Position numbers and translations under genes: made by a program
Notes under the pieces: model-generated
What the model was told of the DNA's origin: nothing
Seen by the model: the letters and a program-made list of their open reading frames with translations, nothing else
The model's database searches: none
Shown here: in pieces, positions 52,275-61,779 of the stretch
How the letters are laid out: every line of letters begins with the position of its first letter
Numbering within the stretch: position 1 is the stretch's first letter
Assembly (NCBI RefSeq): GCF_020982545.1
Contig: NZ_JAJKLK010000029.1
Location: forward strand, 62,001 to 126,000
Reading direction: 5' to 3'
Source: Streptomyces sp. MNU76
GTDB taxonomy: Bacteria > Actinomycetota > Actinomycetes > Streptomycetales > Streptomycetaceae
Length of the DNA: 64,000 nt

Positions 52275-52308
52275 CGGTACGGCGGGCGGCGGGCCGCCCG
52301 CCGTACCG
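52275..52308. terminator. Strong bidirectional hairpin terminator
   Basis: Perfect 16-bp complementarity (52275-52290 with 52293-52308) is followed by TGTGTTT. It separates the convergent flavodoxin and P-type ATPase genes. Confidence 0.85.
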
Positions 52309-52346
52309 TGTGTTTCGCCTCTTCCGCGCTGCTCCGGCCAGGTCCC

Positions 52347-54641
52347 TCACGGCGCCAGCGAGAAGTAGTTCTCCTCCTCCTGGTCGAAGTGCAACCGCAG
52401 GACGCCGTACAGCCCGTACAGGCAGGCCCGGAGGTCGTCGAGGTTCTCCGGGCGGAGCCCGCCGTCCGCGTCGGTGAGCGTGAGGTGCGTGGCGATGCGG
52501 TCGGCGAGACGGTCGATCTCGGCGTGGGCCCTGCTCATCGTGGCCGTCGCCTCCGGGCCTCCCAGCGAGTCGGCGAGCGCGGGGTAGAGCTGGTGCTCCT
52601 CGGCGTGCTCGTGCGGCAGCAGCCGCTCGGTCAGCAGCCGGTGCACCTGCTCGACGGATTCCCGCGCCTGGCCCTGCGGGGCCTGCGACAGCCGGTCCGC
52701 CGCCGCCCGGACAGCCTCGACCACCTCCCGGAGGTCGTCGTGCTCGGCCGCGAACCGGTGCACCAGCTCCTCCGCGGTGGGCGTGAGCACCTGGGCGCCG
52801 TCGCGGGCCGGGAGCAGCGCGCGTAGCGCGTTGAGGATGACGGCGACGTCGATGCCCTCCTGGAGGAGGGCTCCGGCGGCCGGAGGCAGCAACCCGAAGG
52901 CCGCCGCCACCATCGCGGCCAGCGACATGACCATGCCGCCCAGCGCGCTCTGCACGGCGATGCGACGGGCACGTACGGCGATGCCCATGGCGTCGGCGAG
53001 CCGGTCCACCCGATCCGTGGTGAGCACGATGTCGGCCGCCTCGGAGGACGCGCTGGAGCCGCGCGCCCCCATGGCGACCCCGACGTCGGCGGCGGCCAGC
53101 GCCGGAGCGTCGTTGACGCCGTCGCCGACCATCACGGTGACGGCGTGGGCGCGTTCGGCCCGGACCGCGGCGACCTTGTCGGCGGGGGACTGCCCGGTCC
53201 GCACGTCGTCGAGCCCGAGGACGGTGGCGACCTCGTGGGCGGGTTCCGGGCGGTCGCCGGTGAGCATCGTCAGGCGCCCGATGCCGGCCGCCCGCAGCCG
53301 CCGCAGCGTCCTCGGAGCGTCCCGGCGCAGGGGATCACGCAGCAGGACGGCACCGGCCACCTCACCGTCCACCGTCACCCAGACCACGGTCGCCCCGTCG
53401 AGCACGGACCGGTTGTCGACCGCGCGGACCCATGCGGCGGTCTCCTGCCCGACGGGCATCCGGCCCACGAAGAGGGCACGACCGTCCACGGAGCCGGTGG
53501 CGCCGCGCCCCGGTTCCTCGTGGACGTCCGCGGGCATGGACAGTTCCAGTCCGCGCCGATGTGCCTCGTCCACGAGGGCCTGGGCGAGGACGTGCGGGGA
53601 GAACCGGTCGAGGGAGGCGGCCCGGCGCAGTACCTCCGCCGGTTCGCCGCCCGGGGCCGCGGCGACGTCCACGACACGGGGACGCCCCGCTGTGAGTGTG
53701 CCCGTCTTGTCCAGAACCAGGGTGCGGGCCCGGCCGAGGCTCTCCAGGGCACCGCCGTCACGGACGACGACTCCCCGGCGGGCGGCCCGCGAGAGTCCCG
53801 AGACGATCGCCACCGGGGCGGCGAGCAGCAACGGACAGGGTGTGGCGACCACCAGCACCGCGACCGCGGACGTCGCCGACCCCCCGATCAGCCAGGCCAG
53901 ACCCGCCACGACCAGGCTCAGCGGCACGAACCAGGCGGCGTACCGGTCGGCCAGCCGCACCACGGGGGCGGTCTCGGCACCGGCCTGCCGGGCGAGCCGG
54001 ACGATCTCGGCGTAGGCGCTGTCCTCCGCGGTGGCGGTGGCCCGCAGTTCGAAGGCGGTACCCGCGTTGACGGCCCCGCTGCGCACCAGTTCTCCCCGGC
54101 CGTGCTCGACGGGCAGGGACTCACCGGTGAGCACCGACTCGTCCAGGACGGCGAAGCGGTCGACGACCCGCCCGTTGACGGGGACGACCTCGCCGGGTCC
54201 GACCACCAGCAGATCGTCCACCGCGACTTCGGCCAGTGCGACCGTGCGCGCCTCGGCCCCGATGCGGCGGCGCGCCGATCGCGGGGCGTGCCGCACCAGC
54301 GCGCTCAGATCGCGGGAGGCCCGCCGCCGCGCCGCCGCCTCCAGCGCCCGGCCGGTCGCGAGCATCACCGCGATCAGGGCCCCGGCCAGGTACTCGCGCA
54401 CGGCGAGCGTGCCGCCCAGGGCGAGGACGGCGATCACGTCGACGCCCGCGTGTCCCTGGTGCAGGGCGCGCAGGATCCAGATCACCGAGGGCGCCACCGC
54501 CGCCACGGTCCCGGCCGCCCAGCACAGATCCGCCACCTCGGGCGCGCCCGCCAGCCAGGCGATCCCGCCGACGACGAGCGCCGCCGTGGTCACCGCCAAC
54601 AGCAGCGCGTCCGTTCCGTACCGTGCCAGTCGCCCACGCAT
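52347..54641 (-). CDS. P1B-type metal-transporting ATPase fused to C-terminal hemerythrin domain
   Basis: 764 residues. Four N-terminal helices precede the actuator domain (VLDESVLTGESLPVE). A further helix with the metal-site motif TPCPL follows. Next come the phosphorylation motif VLDKTGTLTAGRP (Asp311) and MVGDGVNDAPALAAADVG, then two C-terminal helices. There is no N-terminal heavy-metal-associated domain. From about residue 625 a hemerythrin/HHE domain follows, with His/Glu ligands in AAEHDDLREVV, LPHEHAEEHQLYPAL, MSRAHAEIDRLA and LRLHFDQEEENYF. That domain could bind a di-iron centre and sense oxygen or iron. The transported ion is unknown. ATG 54641 follows GAGGAGG. Confidence 0.92.
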   Translation of the reverse strand: MRGRLARYGTDALLLAVTTAALVVGGIAWLAGAPEVADLCWAAGTVAAVAPSVIWILRALHQGHAGVDVIAVLALGGTLAVREYLAGALIAVMLATGRALEAAARRRASRDLSALVRHAPRSARRRIGAEARTVALAEVAVDDLLVVGPGEVVPVNGRVVDRFAVLDESVLTGESLPVEHGRGELVRSGAVNAGTAFELRATATAEDSAYAEIVRLARQAGAETAPVVRLADRYAAWFVPLSLVVAGLAWLIGGSATSAVAVLVVATPCPLLLAAPVAIVSGLSRAARRGVVVRDGGALESLGRARTLVLDKTGTLTAGRPRVVDVAAAPGGEPAEVLRRAASLDRFSPHVLAQALVDEAHRRGLELSMPADVHEEPGRGATGSVDGRALFVGRMPVGQETAAWVRAVDNRSVLDGATVVWVTVDGEVAGAVLLRDPLRRDAPRTLRRLRAAGIGRLTMLTGDRPEPAHEVATVLGLDDVRTGQSPADKVAAVRAERAHAVTVMVGDGVNDAPALAAADVGVAMGARGSSASSEAADIVLTTDRVDRLADAMGIAVRARRIAVQSALGGMVMSLAAMVAAAFGLLPPAAGALLQEGIDVAVILNALRALLPARDGAQVLTPTAEELVHRFAAEHDDLREVVEAVRAAADRLSQAPQGQARESVEQVHRLLTERLLPHEHAEEHQLYPALADSLGGPEATATMSRAHAEIDRLADRIATHLTLTDADGGLRPENLDDLRACLYGLYGVLRLHFDQEEENYFSLAP

Positions 54642-54954
54642 CAGCCGGCCTCCTCGCCCCGTCCGGCACGGCTCCGCTCGCTGGACGGGCCTTCGGTCGG
54701 CGCAGGGCTCCGATCCCAGCGTCCCGCACAGGCGACGGTCCGGCCCGGGGCCGCACAGTCCAGGGAGGGGGACGGACGGCCCCTCCCCCCGGAGCCACGG
54801 GGCCGGTCGGGTCCGGTGCGGCCCGGCAGGCCCCGGAGAAGGACCCGGTCGGCCCCTGCCCGTCCGGGCGGCGCACTGGGAGATTTCCCTGAAGGGCACT
54901 GCCGTGTCCGGCGGGTCCTCACGACCCACGAGAAGGGCGAGGGGGTGTCGAACG
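54642..54954. other. 313-bp divergent intergenic region with several DevR-like half-boxes
   Basis: No gene is seen. GGGCCTTCGGTCGG (54687-54700), GGGCCGGTCGGGTC (54801-54814) and GACCCGGTCGGCCC (54843-54856) are each one half strong and one half weak. This fits a degenerate multi-site promoter for the two divergent genes. Confidence 0.45.
54843..54856. promoter_or_regulatory. DevR-like box upstream of Rv1733c-like gene
   Basis: GACCCGGTCGGCCC lies 99 bp upstream of ATG 54955. The right arm is perfect and the left arm partial. Confidence 0.4.
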
Positions 54955-55545
54955 ATGGCTCGCAGTCGTCACCGCGCGCCGCGGAGACTGTGGCTGTGGC
55001 GCTGGCGGGCGAACCCGCTCCGGCGCCGGAGCGACGTCGTGGAGGGCCGGCTGCTGCTGGCGGTCTGCGGGCTCGCCGTCGCCGTGGGCGCCTTTGTCGG
55101 CGCGGCGACCGCGCACGACGTGGAGCGGAACCTGAACGAGCGGAGGGCCGAGCGGCAGCCTGTCGCCGCGGTCCTCACCGAGGACGCTCCCGCCACCGTC
55201 TCCGCGACCGCCGGTACCGGCGGCAAGGTGTGGGCCGAGGTGCGCTGGACGGAGGCCGACGGCTCCCCCCGGACGGGGTCGGCCCGTGTCGAGCCAGGAA
55301 CGGACGGCGGCGCCAGGGTCCGGGTGTGGCTGGACCGTCACGGCAATGTCGTACCCGCGCCCCTCGACAGGGACGACGCGGCGCTCCAGGGCGTCGCCCT
55401 GGGCACGGTCACCGCCGTCGGCACCGCCGTGACCGTCTCCTGCCTCGGCTGGGTCGTCCACCGGCGCGCCGAACGACGGCGGATGGCGGCGTGGGACACG
55501 GAGTGGGCGCGGATCGGCCCGCAGTGGGGACAGCGGACGAGCTGA
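54955..55545 (+). CDS. Rv1733c-like two-helix membrane protein
   Basis: 196 residues, the same length and layout as the protein at 6899. It has a basic start with LWRWRANPLRRRSDVVEG (preceded by Arg/His), TM1 at about 32-52, an extracytoplasmic domain with VRWTEADGSPRTGSARVEPG, TM2 at about 150-172 and the tail DTEWARIGPQWGQR. Function is unknown; the mycobacterial homologue is a DosR-regulon membrane antigen. ATG 54955 follows GAGGGGG. Confidence 0.87.
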   Translation: MARSRHRAPRRLWLWRWRANPLRRRSDVVEGRLLLAVCGLAVAVGAFVGAATAHDVERNLNERRAERQPVAAVLTEDAPATVSATAGTGGKVWAEVRWTEADGSPRTGSARVEPGTDGGARVRVWLDRHGNVVPAPLDRDDAALQGVALGTVTAVGTAVTVSCLGWVVHRRAERRRMAAWDTEWARIGPQWGQRTS

Positions 55546-55559
55546 CGCTGAGCCTGCCG

Positions 55560-56246
55560 GAGGCTGCCTGGAAGTCCGACGGTCCGCCGGCGCGCCCACC
55601 CGCGTCCGCAGGGTCACCCGCCCGGCCGGTCCTCGCGCCGCCACCTCACCGATCCGCACCGCCCGCGCGCCCTCCGGCAGGGACCGCATCGCGGCCAGGG
55701 CCTCCTCGGCCACCGGCGCCGAGACGAAAGCCACCAGACACCCCCGTCGGCGACGGTCTGCGGATCCGGGCCGAGCAGGTCGCGGGCGGACGCGACTGCC
55801 TCGGGCACCGGGACCGCGCCCTCGTCGATCTCGACGGCGACCCGGGAGTCCCGGGCCACCTCCTTGAGCGCGGCGGCCAGGCCGCCCCGGGTCGGGTCGC
55901 GCAGGGCATGCACGTCCGGGGTCCCGTGCGCGAGCGCCTCCACGAGGCGGTGCAGCGGGCGGCTGTCCGAGGCGATGTCGCTCTCGAAGCGACCCCCTCG
56001 CGGGTGCTGAGGACGCTCGTGCCGTGCAGTCCGATCGGCCCGGACGGCAGCACCGCGTCCCCGGGGCGGGCGAGGGCCGCGGACGGACGCAACGCACCGT
56101 GCCGCTGCCCGACGCCGGTGGTGTCGACGAAGAGCCAGGCCCCCGCACACCTCCATGATCCGCCACGGCCGTGTGGCGATGCCCGCCGGTTCGTCCAGCA
56201 GTTGCCGGCCGAGCCCGGGGTCGTGGTATTCGTCCAGGCACTGCAT
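55560..56246 (-). pseudogene. hypD-hypE deletion chimera (hydrogenase maturation), decayed
   Basis: The first about 36 codons from 56246 are the HypD N-terminus (CLDEYHDPGLGRQLLDEPAG and ATRPWRIMEVCGG). The sequence then switches to the middle of HypE. HypE pieces in different frames are RPSAALARPGDAVLPSGPIG, LHGTSVLSTREGVAS, then SDSRPLHRLVEALAHGTPDV, ALRDPTRGGLAAALKEVARD and VAVEIDEGAVPVPEAVASAR, then GCLVAFVSAPVAEEALAAM near the end. So most of hypD and the first half of hypE are deleted and at least three frameshifts follow. HypD inserts the Fe(CN)2CO ligands and HypE makes the thiocyanate; neither can be made from this locus. Confidence 0.85.
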
Positions 56247-56284
56247 GGAGACCTCGAGCGAGTCGTCGGGCCCGGCCCGGGAGA

Positions 56285-56911
56285 TCAGCGGTGCGAGAGG
56301 TCGAGACGGATGTCGACGACACCCTCGACCGCCCGCACGGCACGGGCCAGGACGGGCACGAGTCCGCGTTCGGGCAGCGAACCGCCCAGCGTCACCACGC
56401 CCTCCGTGACGGTGACCGTGATCGCCTCCGTGGACGGGAGCGAGGTGAGGACGGAATCGCGTATCTCCTCGGCCATCTCCTCGTCGGGGCGGAGGAACAC
56501 CTTGAGCAGGTCCCCGCGGCTGACCACGCCCTGGAGCATGCCGACCCGGTCGACGACCGGGAGCCGCTTGACCTTGCGGCGCGCCATGATGCGGGCGGCC
56601 TCGGCCAGCGTGGCGTCGGCGTGGACCGAGACGGCGGGGGCGTTCATCAGCTCACCGGCCGTCACCGCACCCGCCTTGAGACGGTCCGCGAACTCGCCCC
56701 GGGTGTCGTCGGCGTCCCGGAACTCCTCCTTGTGCAGCAGGTCGGCCTCCGAGACCACCCCGACGACCCGGCCCTCGCCCTCCAGTACGGGCAGGGCGCT
56801 GACCTTCCACTGGTCGAACAGCTGGACGATCTCCTTGAAGGGCGCATCACGTCCCACGGCGACGACGGTATGCGTCATCACATCGCTCACGGTGTACGGC
56901 GAGTCAGGCAT
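56285..56911 (-). CDS. CBS-domain pair protein with BON domain, hydrogenase operon
   Basis: 208 residues. CBS1 has VSALPVLEGEGRVVGVVSEADLL, CBS2 has VKRLPVVDRVGMLQGVVSRGDLL, and the short C-terminal BON has ITVTVTEGVVTLGGSLPERG. It begins 11 bp after the hydrogenase large subunit with AAGGAGG, so it is the last intact gene of the hydrogenase operon. It could tie hydrogenase output or stability to adenylate state; this is inference. Confidence 0.92.
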   Translation of the reverse strand: MPDSPYTVSDVMTHTVVAVGRDAPFKEIVQLFDQWKVSALPVLEGEGRVVGVVSEADLLHKEEFRDADDTRGEFADRLKAGAVTAGELMNAPAVSVHADATLAEAARIMARRKVKRLPVVDRVGMLQGVVSRGDLLKVFLRPDEEMAEEIRDSVLTSLPSTEAITVTVTEGVVTLGGSLPERGLVPVLARAVRAVEGVVDIRLDLSHR

Positions 56912-56922
56912 CGGGGCCTCCT

Positions 56923-58254
56923 TCAGGTGCGGACGACGGTCAGGTCGAGGAAGTGGGTGGAGCACGAGATGCAGGGGTCGTGGTTGCGGATCGCCCGCTC
57001 GCACAGGACCGTCAGCTCCGCGTCGTCCGGGTCGCCGTCGGTGATCGCGGCCTGGGCGAGGCGCAGCAGGTCGTCCTCGATGGCGCCCTGGTTCTGGGCG
57101 GTGGGAGGCACGAGCCGGGCGTCGGTGAGGATGCCGTCCGCGTCGAGCGCGTAGCGGTGGTAGAGCAGTCCGCGCGGGGCCTCGGTGGCTCCGTGGCCGA
57201 CCCCGGCGGTCGGCGGCACCTCGGTGTACGGGCGTGGCGGCGGCTCGTACGCGTCGATGATCCGCAGCGCCTCGTCGACGGCGTACACGACCTCCACGGC
57301 CCGCACCAGGATCGACCGGAAGGGGTTGCGGCACATCACGCCCTCGCCCGGATCGCCGAGCCCCGCCGCACGGGCGGCCTCCCTCGTCAGCGGCGACAGC
57401 AGGCGCCCGCCCACCGCGAACCTGGCGAGGGCACCGGTGAGATGGCGTCGCCCGTCCAGTCGGGCGTGCAGAGCCGTGGAGTGCGGCACCTGGGTCTCGG
57501 TGACGTGGTCGGTGAAGTCCCGTACCGGGAAGGACCGGAGCGTACCGTCGGAGCGCAGCACGGTCGGGGTGCCGCCCTCGATGGCGTACGTGTCGTCAGA
57601 GGCCAGCGCGAACAGGTCGGCATCGACCCGGGCCTCGGGAAACTCGAATCCGGCCACCCAGCGCACGGTCTCCAGTGCGTCGTCGAGAGCTCTCCGCAAC
57701 TCCTCCGCCAGCGGCCGCAGTTCGGCCCGGGTCGGAGTGCGGTGGAAGCCCCCGAGCCGCACGTTGACGGGATGGACGGCCCGTCCGCCCAGCAGCTCCA
57801 TCAGGGAGTTGCCCGCCTTCTTCAGCCTCAGCCCCCGCTCGACCTCCGCCCGGTGCGTGCGCGCCAGCTCGATCGCGCTCGCCCGGCCCAGGAAGTCCGG
57901 CGCGTGCAGCAGGTAGACGTGCAGGGTGTGGCTCTCGATCCACTCGCCGCAGTACAGCAGCCTGCGCAGGTCACGGATTCGCGGGTCGACGGTGACGCCG
58001 CAGGCGTCCTCGACGGCCGCGCACGCGCTCATCTGGTACGCCACCGGGCAGATTCCGCACACCCGGGCGGTGAGGTCGGGCGGCTCGGTGTACGCCCGGC
58101 CACGCAGGAACGCCTCGAAGAACCGGGGCGGTTCGTAGATGTCGAGCCGGGCCTCGCGCACCGTACCGCCGTGGACGCTCAGCCGCAGCGCGCCCTCGCC
58201 CTCCACCCGGGCGAGCGAACCGACGTGCAGGACTCGGGAACCGCGATGGGTCAC
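56923..58254 (-). CDS. NiFe hydrogenase large (alpha) subunit, group 3b-like
   Basis: 443 residues. The NiFe ligands are complete: L1 RVCGICPVAYQMSAC (Cys66, Cys69) and L4 DPCISCSTHFL (Cys428, Cys431, with His434 next to the expected endoproteolytic cleavage point). The short tail LDLTVVRT after His434 is the likely maturation peptide, removed by the protease encoded at 62411. The GTG start overlaps the small-subunit stop (GTGA) and follows GAGGAG. With the three partner subunits it forms a soluble NAD(P)-linked H2-cycling enzyme; Mycobacterium smegmatis Hyh is a DosR-regulated relative. Confidence 0.95.
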   Translation of the reverse strand: MTHRGSRVLHVGSLARVEGEGALRLSVHGGTVREARLDIYEPPRFFEAFLRGRAYTEPPDLTARVCGICPVAYQMSACAAVEDACGVTVDPRIRDLRRLLYCGEWIESHTLHVYLLHAPDFLGRASAIELARTHRAEVERGLRLKKAGNSLMELLGGRAVHPVNVRLGGFHRTPTRAELRPLAEELRRALDDALETVRWVAGFEFPEARVDADLFALASDDTYAIEGGTPTVLRSDGTLRSFPVRDFTDHVTETQVPHSTALHARLDGRRHLTGALARFAVGGRLLSPLTREAARAAGLGDPGEGVMCRNPFRSILVRAVEVVYAVDEALRIIDAYEPPPRPYTEVPPTAGVGHGATEAPRGLLYHRYALDADGILTDARLVPPTAQNQGAIEDDLLRLAQAAITDGDPDDAELTVLCERAIRNHDPCISCSTHFLDLTVVRT

Positions 58255-59006
58255 TTCGTCAACTCCTCTTCGAAGGCAAGGGCGTTGAAGGTGTGCAGCA
58301 AGCGGTCGGTGGCGTCCTCGTCGAGGCCGTCCCGGCGCAGCACGGGAATCAGCGCGGGCAGGTTCACCGTGCCCGCGGGCCCGAAGCAGCCGTAGCAGCC
58401 CCGCCCGTACGCCGGGCACAGGGCCCCGCAGCCGGCCTGGGTGACCGGCCCGAGGCAGGGCGTACCGTGGGCGACGATCACGCAGACCGTGCCGCGCCGC
58501 TTGCACTCGAAGCACACACTGTGGTCGGGCACGTCCGGCCGGCGACCGGCGAGGAACGCGGTGATCACCTCGATGAGCTGCCGCTTGTCGATCGGACAGC
58601 CGCGCAGTTCGAAGTCGACGTCCACATGGGCCGACACCGGTGTGGACGTGGCCAGGGTGGAGACGTACTCCGGATGCGCGTAGACGACCCGCCGGTACTC
58701 CTCGACGTCCGCGTAGTTGCGCAGCGCCTGGATGCCCCCGGCGGTGGCGCAGGCCCCGATGGTGACCAGTCGACGCGAGGCGGCCCGGATCTCCCGGATC
58801 CGCTCCGCGTCCTCGGCGGTGGTGACCGAACCCTCGACGAGAGCCAGGTCGTACGGTCCGTCCCCCACCGCGCTGGATGCCTCCAGGAAGTGGGCGACGT
58901 CCACCTGCCCCGCCAGCGCGAGGAGTTCGTCCTCGCAGTCCAGCAGGGTCAGCTGGCAGCCGTCGCAGGAGGCGAGTTTGAACACGGCGAGCCTCGGCAC
59001 GGTCAT
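58251..59006 (-). CDS. NiFe hydrogenase small (delta) subunit
   Basis: 251 residues. It has the proximal-cluster start FKLASCDGCQLTLLDCEDEL, GACATAGGIQALRN and RGCPIDKRQLIEV, then a Cys-rich end (SVCFECKRRGTVCV, TPCLGPVTQAGCGALCPAYG, CYGCFGPAG) able to hold further FeS clusters. It passes electrons between the NiFe site and the flavin/FeS subunits. There is no Tat signal, so the enzyme is cytosolic. Overlaps with both neighbours indicate coupling. Confidence 0.95.
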   Translation of the reverse strand: MTVPRLAVFKLASCDGCQLTLLDCEDELLALAGQVDVAHFLEASSAVGDGPYDLALVEGSVTTAEDAERIREIRAASRRLVTIGACATAGGIQALRNYADVEEYRRVVYAHPEYVSTLATSTPVSAHVDVDFELRGCPIDKRQLIEVITAFLAGRRPDVPDHSVCFECKRRGTVCVIVAHGTPCLGPVTQAGCGALCPAYGRGCYGCFGPAGTVNLPALIPVLRRDGLDEDATDRLLHTFNALAFEEELTK

Positions 59007-59007
59007 C

Positions 59008-59814
59008 TCACAACTCCCTCACGGACAGAAGGGGTTCGGCGCGGTCCCAGCCGACGACCGGACCGTCCCGGCACACCAGCAGCGGACCGAGCTGGCAGTG
59101 GCCGCACGTTCCCGTCGCGCACCGCATGTTCCGCTCCAAGGACACTCGGATCCGTTCCGCGGGCACCCCGCGGTGAGCGAGGTCCCTGGCGGTGGCGCGG
59201 ATCATCGGCTCGGGGCCGCAGACGAAGGCCCAGGTGTCGGCGGGCTCGAACGGTGCCCGGCCCAGGAGCTGGGTGACCACGCCGACATCTTCCCGCCAGC
59301 CGGGGTCGGGCCGGTCGACGGTCACCCCGGTGAACGCCGTCGGCCAGCCGTCGATCTCCTCCCGGCCGATCAGGTCGCCCGGCGTACGGGCCCCGACGAG
59401 CACGCTGAGCCGGCCGTACGCCCCGGGCTCGGCGAGCACGCTCAGGACCAGCGGGCGCAGCGGAGCCAGGCCGATGCCGCCCGCCACCACCAGGACGTCC
59501 CGGCCGCGCGCCCGCCCGACCTCCCAGCCGGTGCCGTACGGCCCGCGCAGGCCCAGTACGTCACCGGTCCGGGCCGCGCACAGCCCGTCCGAGACGGCGC
59601 CCACACCCCGGACGGTGTGCGCGAGGCCGCCCGTGCCCTGGACGGAGCTGGCCGACAGGGGGATCTCGCCCCGGCCGAAACAGTGCACCATCGCGAACTG
59701 TCCCGGTGCGAAGTCCGCCAGCGTCTCGCCGACCGGTTCACACCGCAGCGTGACCGTCTCCGGGGTCTCCCGCCGCCGGTCGACCACGACATACGGGACG
59801 GGCACGGCGGTCAT
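59008..59814 (-). CDS. Hydrogenase FAD/NAD(P)-binding (gamma) subunit
   Basis: 268 residues, ferredoxin-NADP reductase-like. The FAD domain has FAPGQFAMVHCFG and IPLSASS, the NAD(P) domain VLVVAGGIGLAPLRPLVLSV, and FVCGPEPMIRATA. The C-terminal 2Fe-2S motif is RNMRCATGTCGHCQLGPLL plus a later Cys. It exchanges hydride with NAD(P). The start at 59814 overlaps the stop of the upstream cyclic-nucleotide-domain gene. Confidence 0.94.
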   Translation of the reverse strand: MTAVPVPYVVVDRRRETPETVTLRCEPVGETLADFAPGQFAMVHCFGRGEIPLSASSVQGTGGLAHTVRGVGAVSDGLCAARTGDVLGLRGPYGTGWEVGRARGRDVLVVAGGIGLAPLRPLVLSVLAEPGAYGRLSVLVGARTPGDLIGREEIDGWPTAFTGVTVDRPDPGWREDVGVVTQLLGRAPFEPADTWAFVCGPEPMIRATARDLAHRGVPAERIRVSLERNMRCATGTCGHCQLGPLLVCRDGPVVGWDRAEPLLSVREL

Positions 59815-60275
59815 CACGCACCCCCGCCGGGCGAGCGGCCGTACAGGTCCACCAGACGCGCGCGGGCCGCGTTGAGCCGTTGCGACACGACCCGGCCCAC
59901 CCAGTGACCGACGGCCCGGCCGAACTCGGCGTCCTCCTCGCACATCCGGCGCACGGCGACGGCGTCGAACTCGTGCGCCGCCACCCGGGTGACGGTCTCG
60001 GCGCCGAGCTGCCAGACGTACGGCTCGTACAGCCAGGACCAGCCCACCAGGTCGTCGGTGCCCAGGGTCTCGATCACCGGCGCGCGACGACCGGGTACGT
60101 GCAGATCGAGGGCGACGCGGCCGTTCCGCACGACCCAGAAGCGGTCGGCGCGTGCGCCCTCCTCGAACAGCCGCAGGCCCGGCGGCAGGTCGACCTCGCG
60201 AGCGACGCGCAGCAGCCGGTCACGATGCTCGGGAGGCAGCGCGTGGGCCAGGCGCAGCATGGGGGAGACGCTCAT
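59814..60275 (-). CDS. Cyclic-nucleotide-binding-domain protein in hydrogenase operon
   Basis: 153 residues, a stand-alone CRP-like cNMP-binding beta-roll with no DNA-binding domain. Key pieces are LPPGLRLFEEGARADRFWVV, NGRVALDLHVPGRRAP, LGTDDLVGWSWLYEPYVWQL and a terminal helix with VGRVVSQRLNAARARLVDLY. The phosphate-binding cassette is not the canonical cAMP type, so the ligand is unclear. It sits inside the operon with 3- to 4-bp junctions on both sides, so it is probably a regulatory or structural partner of the enzyme. Confidence 0.88.
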   Translation of the reverse strand: MSVSPMLRLAHALPPEHRDRLLRVAREVDLPPGLRLFEEGARADRFWVVRNGRVALDLHVPGRRAPVIETLGTDDLVGWSWLYEPYVWQLGAETVTRVAAHEFDAVAVRRMCEEDAEFGRAVGHWVGRVVSQRLNAARARLVDLYGRSPGGGA

Positions 60276-60278
60276 CGC

Positions 60279-61433
<1,155 letters not shown>

Positions 61434-61507
61434 CGCGTTCCTCCTCCGTCAAGGCGGTTGCCTGCCCCTGACTTCCAGCGTCCGGCCGGTCCCGGCGTCC
61501 ACGGCAG

Positions 61508-61521
61508 GGGCCGTACGGCCC
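61508..61521. promoter_or_regulatory. DevR-like box 1, hydrogenase structural operon
   Basis: GGGCCGTACGGCCC is a perfect 14-bp palindrome, 75 bp upstream of ATG 61433. It lies inside the aberrant hypC extension. Confidence 0.7.
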
Positions 61522-61528
61522 CAGGACC

Positions 61529-61542
61529 GGGCCGGTCGGGCC
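61529..61542. promoter_or_regulatory. DevR-like box 2, hydrogenase structural operon
   Basis: GGGCCGGTCGGGCC lies 21 bp (two helical turns) from box 1, giving a paired arrangement like that at 43504/43526. Confidence 0.6.
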
Positions 61543-61779
61543 CGGTCGCGGCCGGCCGGGACGCCGCGGCGGACGATCCGCGGCGCCTCCCGGCCCTGTG
61601 GCCTCGTCCACCTCGGTGATCGCGAATCCGACGTGCACGACCACACACGTCCCGACGTCCGCGTCGGGCGTACAGCTGAGACACACCTCGCGCCGTACGC
61701 CGCCGAAGTCGACGGTGCCCATGCGCAGCCCCGCGTCCTCGTGCACCTCCAGGATCCGCTCCGGAACGCCCGGACACAT

